From: Spirosoma sp. KCTC 42546 | GTDB lineage: Bacteria > Bacteroidota > Bacteroidia > Cytophagales > Spirosomataceae | Direction of reading: 5' to 3' | Assembly (NCBI RefSeq): GCF_006965485.1 | Contig: NZ_CP041360.1 | Span: 1,798,001-1,862,000, forward strand | Length of the DNA: 64,000 nucleotides | Shown: positions 63,234 to 64,000 of the stretch, one piece after another | Position numbering within the stretch: the first letter of the stretch is position 1 | Layout: each line of letters opens with the position of its first letter | Position numbers and translations under genes: made by a program | Notes under the pieces: generated by a model | Database searches by the model: none | Seen by the model: only the letters and a program-made list of their open reading frames with translations | What the model was told of the DNA's origin: nothing

Positions 63234-64000
63234 TTAACTCACTACCACATCCTGTTTAGTCGAATCCCAGGTTACGCGCTTTCCGGTATGCAGGGCCATA
63301 GTCGCCATGATATTGGCAACAGAGTGGTTGAAACCTACTCGGGCAGGAGCATTGGGCTCTTTGCGGCTGCGAACGCATTCCATCCAGTTCAGCATGTGTA
63401 AAGAGGTCATTGGATCACCACCTGTGTTAGCAGAGGTTTCCATTTTTGCAGCTTCTCCCAGTGACATTGTTGGCAGTAGGTTCGCCTGCATATTCATGTC
63501 TTTGGCGTATTTTGCTTCCAGACCTCCCTCGGGCGAAATCTTGTTCGTGTCGAGGTTAATCATGCCGCCGTTCGAGAAGTAGTATTCTTTTACACCACCG
63601 GCTTCGTTGTTCATGCGCGAAGAGTACAATACCTGGAAGCCTTTGGTTTTGTCGTTGTCCGGGCCGTAATCGAACACAGCCGTAAAGGTGTCGGCATTAA
63701 CACGACCATCTTTCCAACTGTAAACGCCCCCATTAGCAACTACACTACGTGGGTGATCTAAACCACTGAACCAGTGGACTGTATCTATCTGGTGCGACAT
63801 CCACTGACCCGGAATGCCCGATGAGTAAGGGTAGAACAAGCGGAATTCAAGATATTTACGTGGGTCCCAGGCCGTTTTAGGCCGGTTCATCTGGTAGCGA
63901 TCCCAGTCGGTATCTTCTTTGCGAATTTCAGACACCAACTTAGGCCGGCGCCAGCGACCGGGCTGATTGACGTTCCAGGTCATTTCAACCATGGTAATGT
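63234..64000 (-). CDS. Gfo/Idh/MocA-family oxidoreductase, 5' part cut by the window edge
   Basis: The C-terminal 255 codons are present; the frame is open to 64000, so the N-terminal NAD(P)-binding domain lies beyond the edge. The visible part is the alpha/beta substrate domain: VEMTWNVNQPGRWRRP, WMSHQIDTVHWFSGLDHPRS (with the usual metal- or sugar-binding His), AVFDYGPDNDKTKGFQVLY and the C-terminal helix region MLNWMECVRSRKEPNAPARV GFNHSVANIM. These enzymes oxidise or reduce sugars and cyclitols. In Bacteroidota many carry Tat signals; that part is not visible here. Confidence 0.88.
   Translation of the reverse strand, partial: ITMVEMTWNVNQPGRWRRPKLVSEIRKEDTDWDRYQMNRPKTAWDPRKYLEFRLFYPYSSGIPGQWMSHQIDTVHWFSGLDHPRSVVANGGVYSWKDGRVNADTFTAVFDYGPDNDKTKGFQVLYSSRMNNEAGGVKEYYFSNGGMINLDTNKISPEGGLEAKYAKDMNMQANLLPTMSLGEAAKMETSANTGGDPMTSLHMLNWMECVRSRKEPNAPARVGFNHSVANIMATMALHTGKRVTWDSTKQDVVVS

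Overview
The window looks like a chromosome segment from a Bacteroidota bacterium of the order Cytophagales, most like Spirosoma and its relatives. That placement is inference. It rests on a FecI/FecR-type sigma/anti-sigma pair, TAnnTTTG-type promoter -7 boxes, the mix of DUF3857, DUF2911, DUF4230, DUF2851 and DUF6807 families, secreted glycoside hydrolases, and roughly balanced base composition. No rRNA, tRNA, CRISPR array, insertion sequence or prophage was seen. Both edges cut genes: a FecR-type anti-sigma factor on the left and a Gfo/Idh/MocA oxidoreductase on the right.

Layout. 1-1.3 kb: ECF sigma factor with its FecR partner. 1.5-6.6 kb: three related multi-membrane proteins, probably GT-C glycosyltransferases, around one dolichol-phosphate-mannose-synthase-like GT2. 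6.7-10.7 kb: membrane protein, nuoB, an unknown exported protein, nuoA, a small beta-barrel and YqgE/AlgH. 11-14 kb: Tat-exported sulfite-dehydrogenase-like molybdoenzyme with a c-type cytochrome, DUF4230, Skp/OmpH. 14-20 kb: hemA, histidine kinase, lipoprotein, LuxE-like synthetase, sigma-54-type response regulator. 20-28.4 kb: GH2 beta-galactosidase, esterase, DUF2911 and a TPR histidine kinase with its LytTR regulator. 28.5-34.4 kb: remnant of a CdiA-type nuclease domain, uvrB, GNAT, SDR and an altronate-dehydratase-type enzyme. 34.5-39.6 kb: HGSNAT-like acyltransferase, adenine deaminase, an ECF sigma factor and rarA. 39.6-43.3 kb: a proB-proA operon interrupted by a putative TumE-type toxin-antitoxin pair, then aat. 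43.4-48.4 kb: a complete 4-hydroxyproline catabolic cluster (epimerase, FAD oxidase, deaminase, ketoglutarate-semialdehyde dehydrogenase). 48.5-58.6 kb: GH16, GH39, two DUF3857/transglutaminase paralogues (one with its catalytic residues replaced), a lipoprotein, DUF6807 and an unknown exported protein. 58.8-64 kb: small protein, DJ-1/PfpI, rfbC, pyrF, DUF2851 and the truncated oxidoreductase.

The most striking structure lies between the genes. About fifteen junctions carry long inverted repeats, with arms of 13-42 bp and often near-perfect, quite unlike the few ordinary GC-stem-plus-T-run terminators also present. Many are built from degenerate tandem 7-mers or 9-mers. Several word families occur at two or three places in the window: TAATGRA, GTTTACGGTT-like, GATTCTATT, GAATGAGTGAA and GGAGGAAAGGGAA. 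Stop codons of flanking genes often lie inside the arms. One member (37166-37231) lies in frame inside the adenine deaminase gene, which suggests these hairpins can insert or be copied and are not merely terminators.
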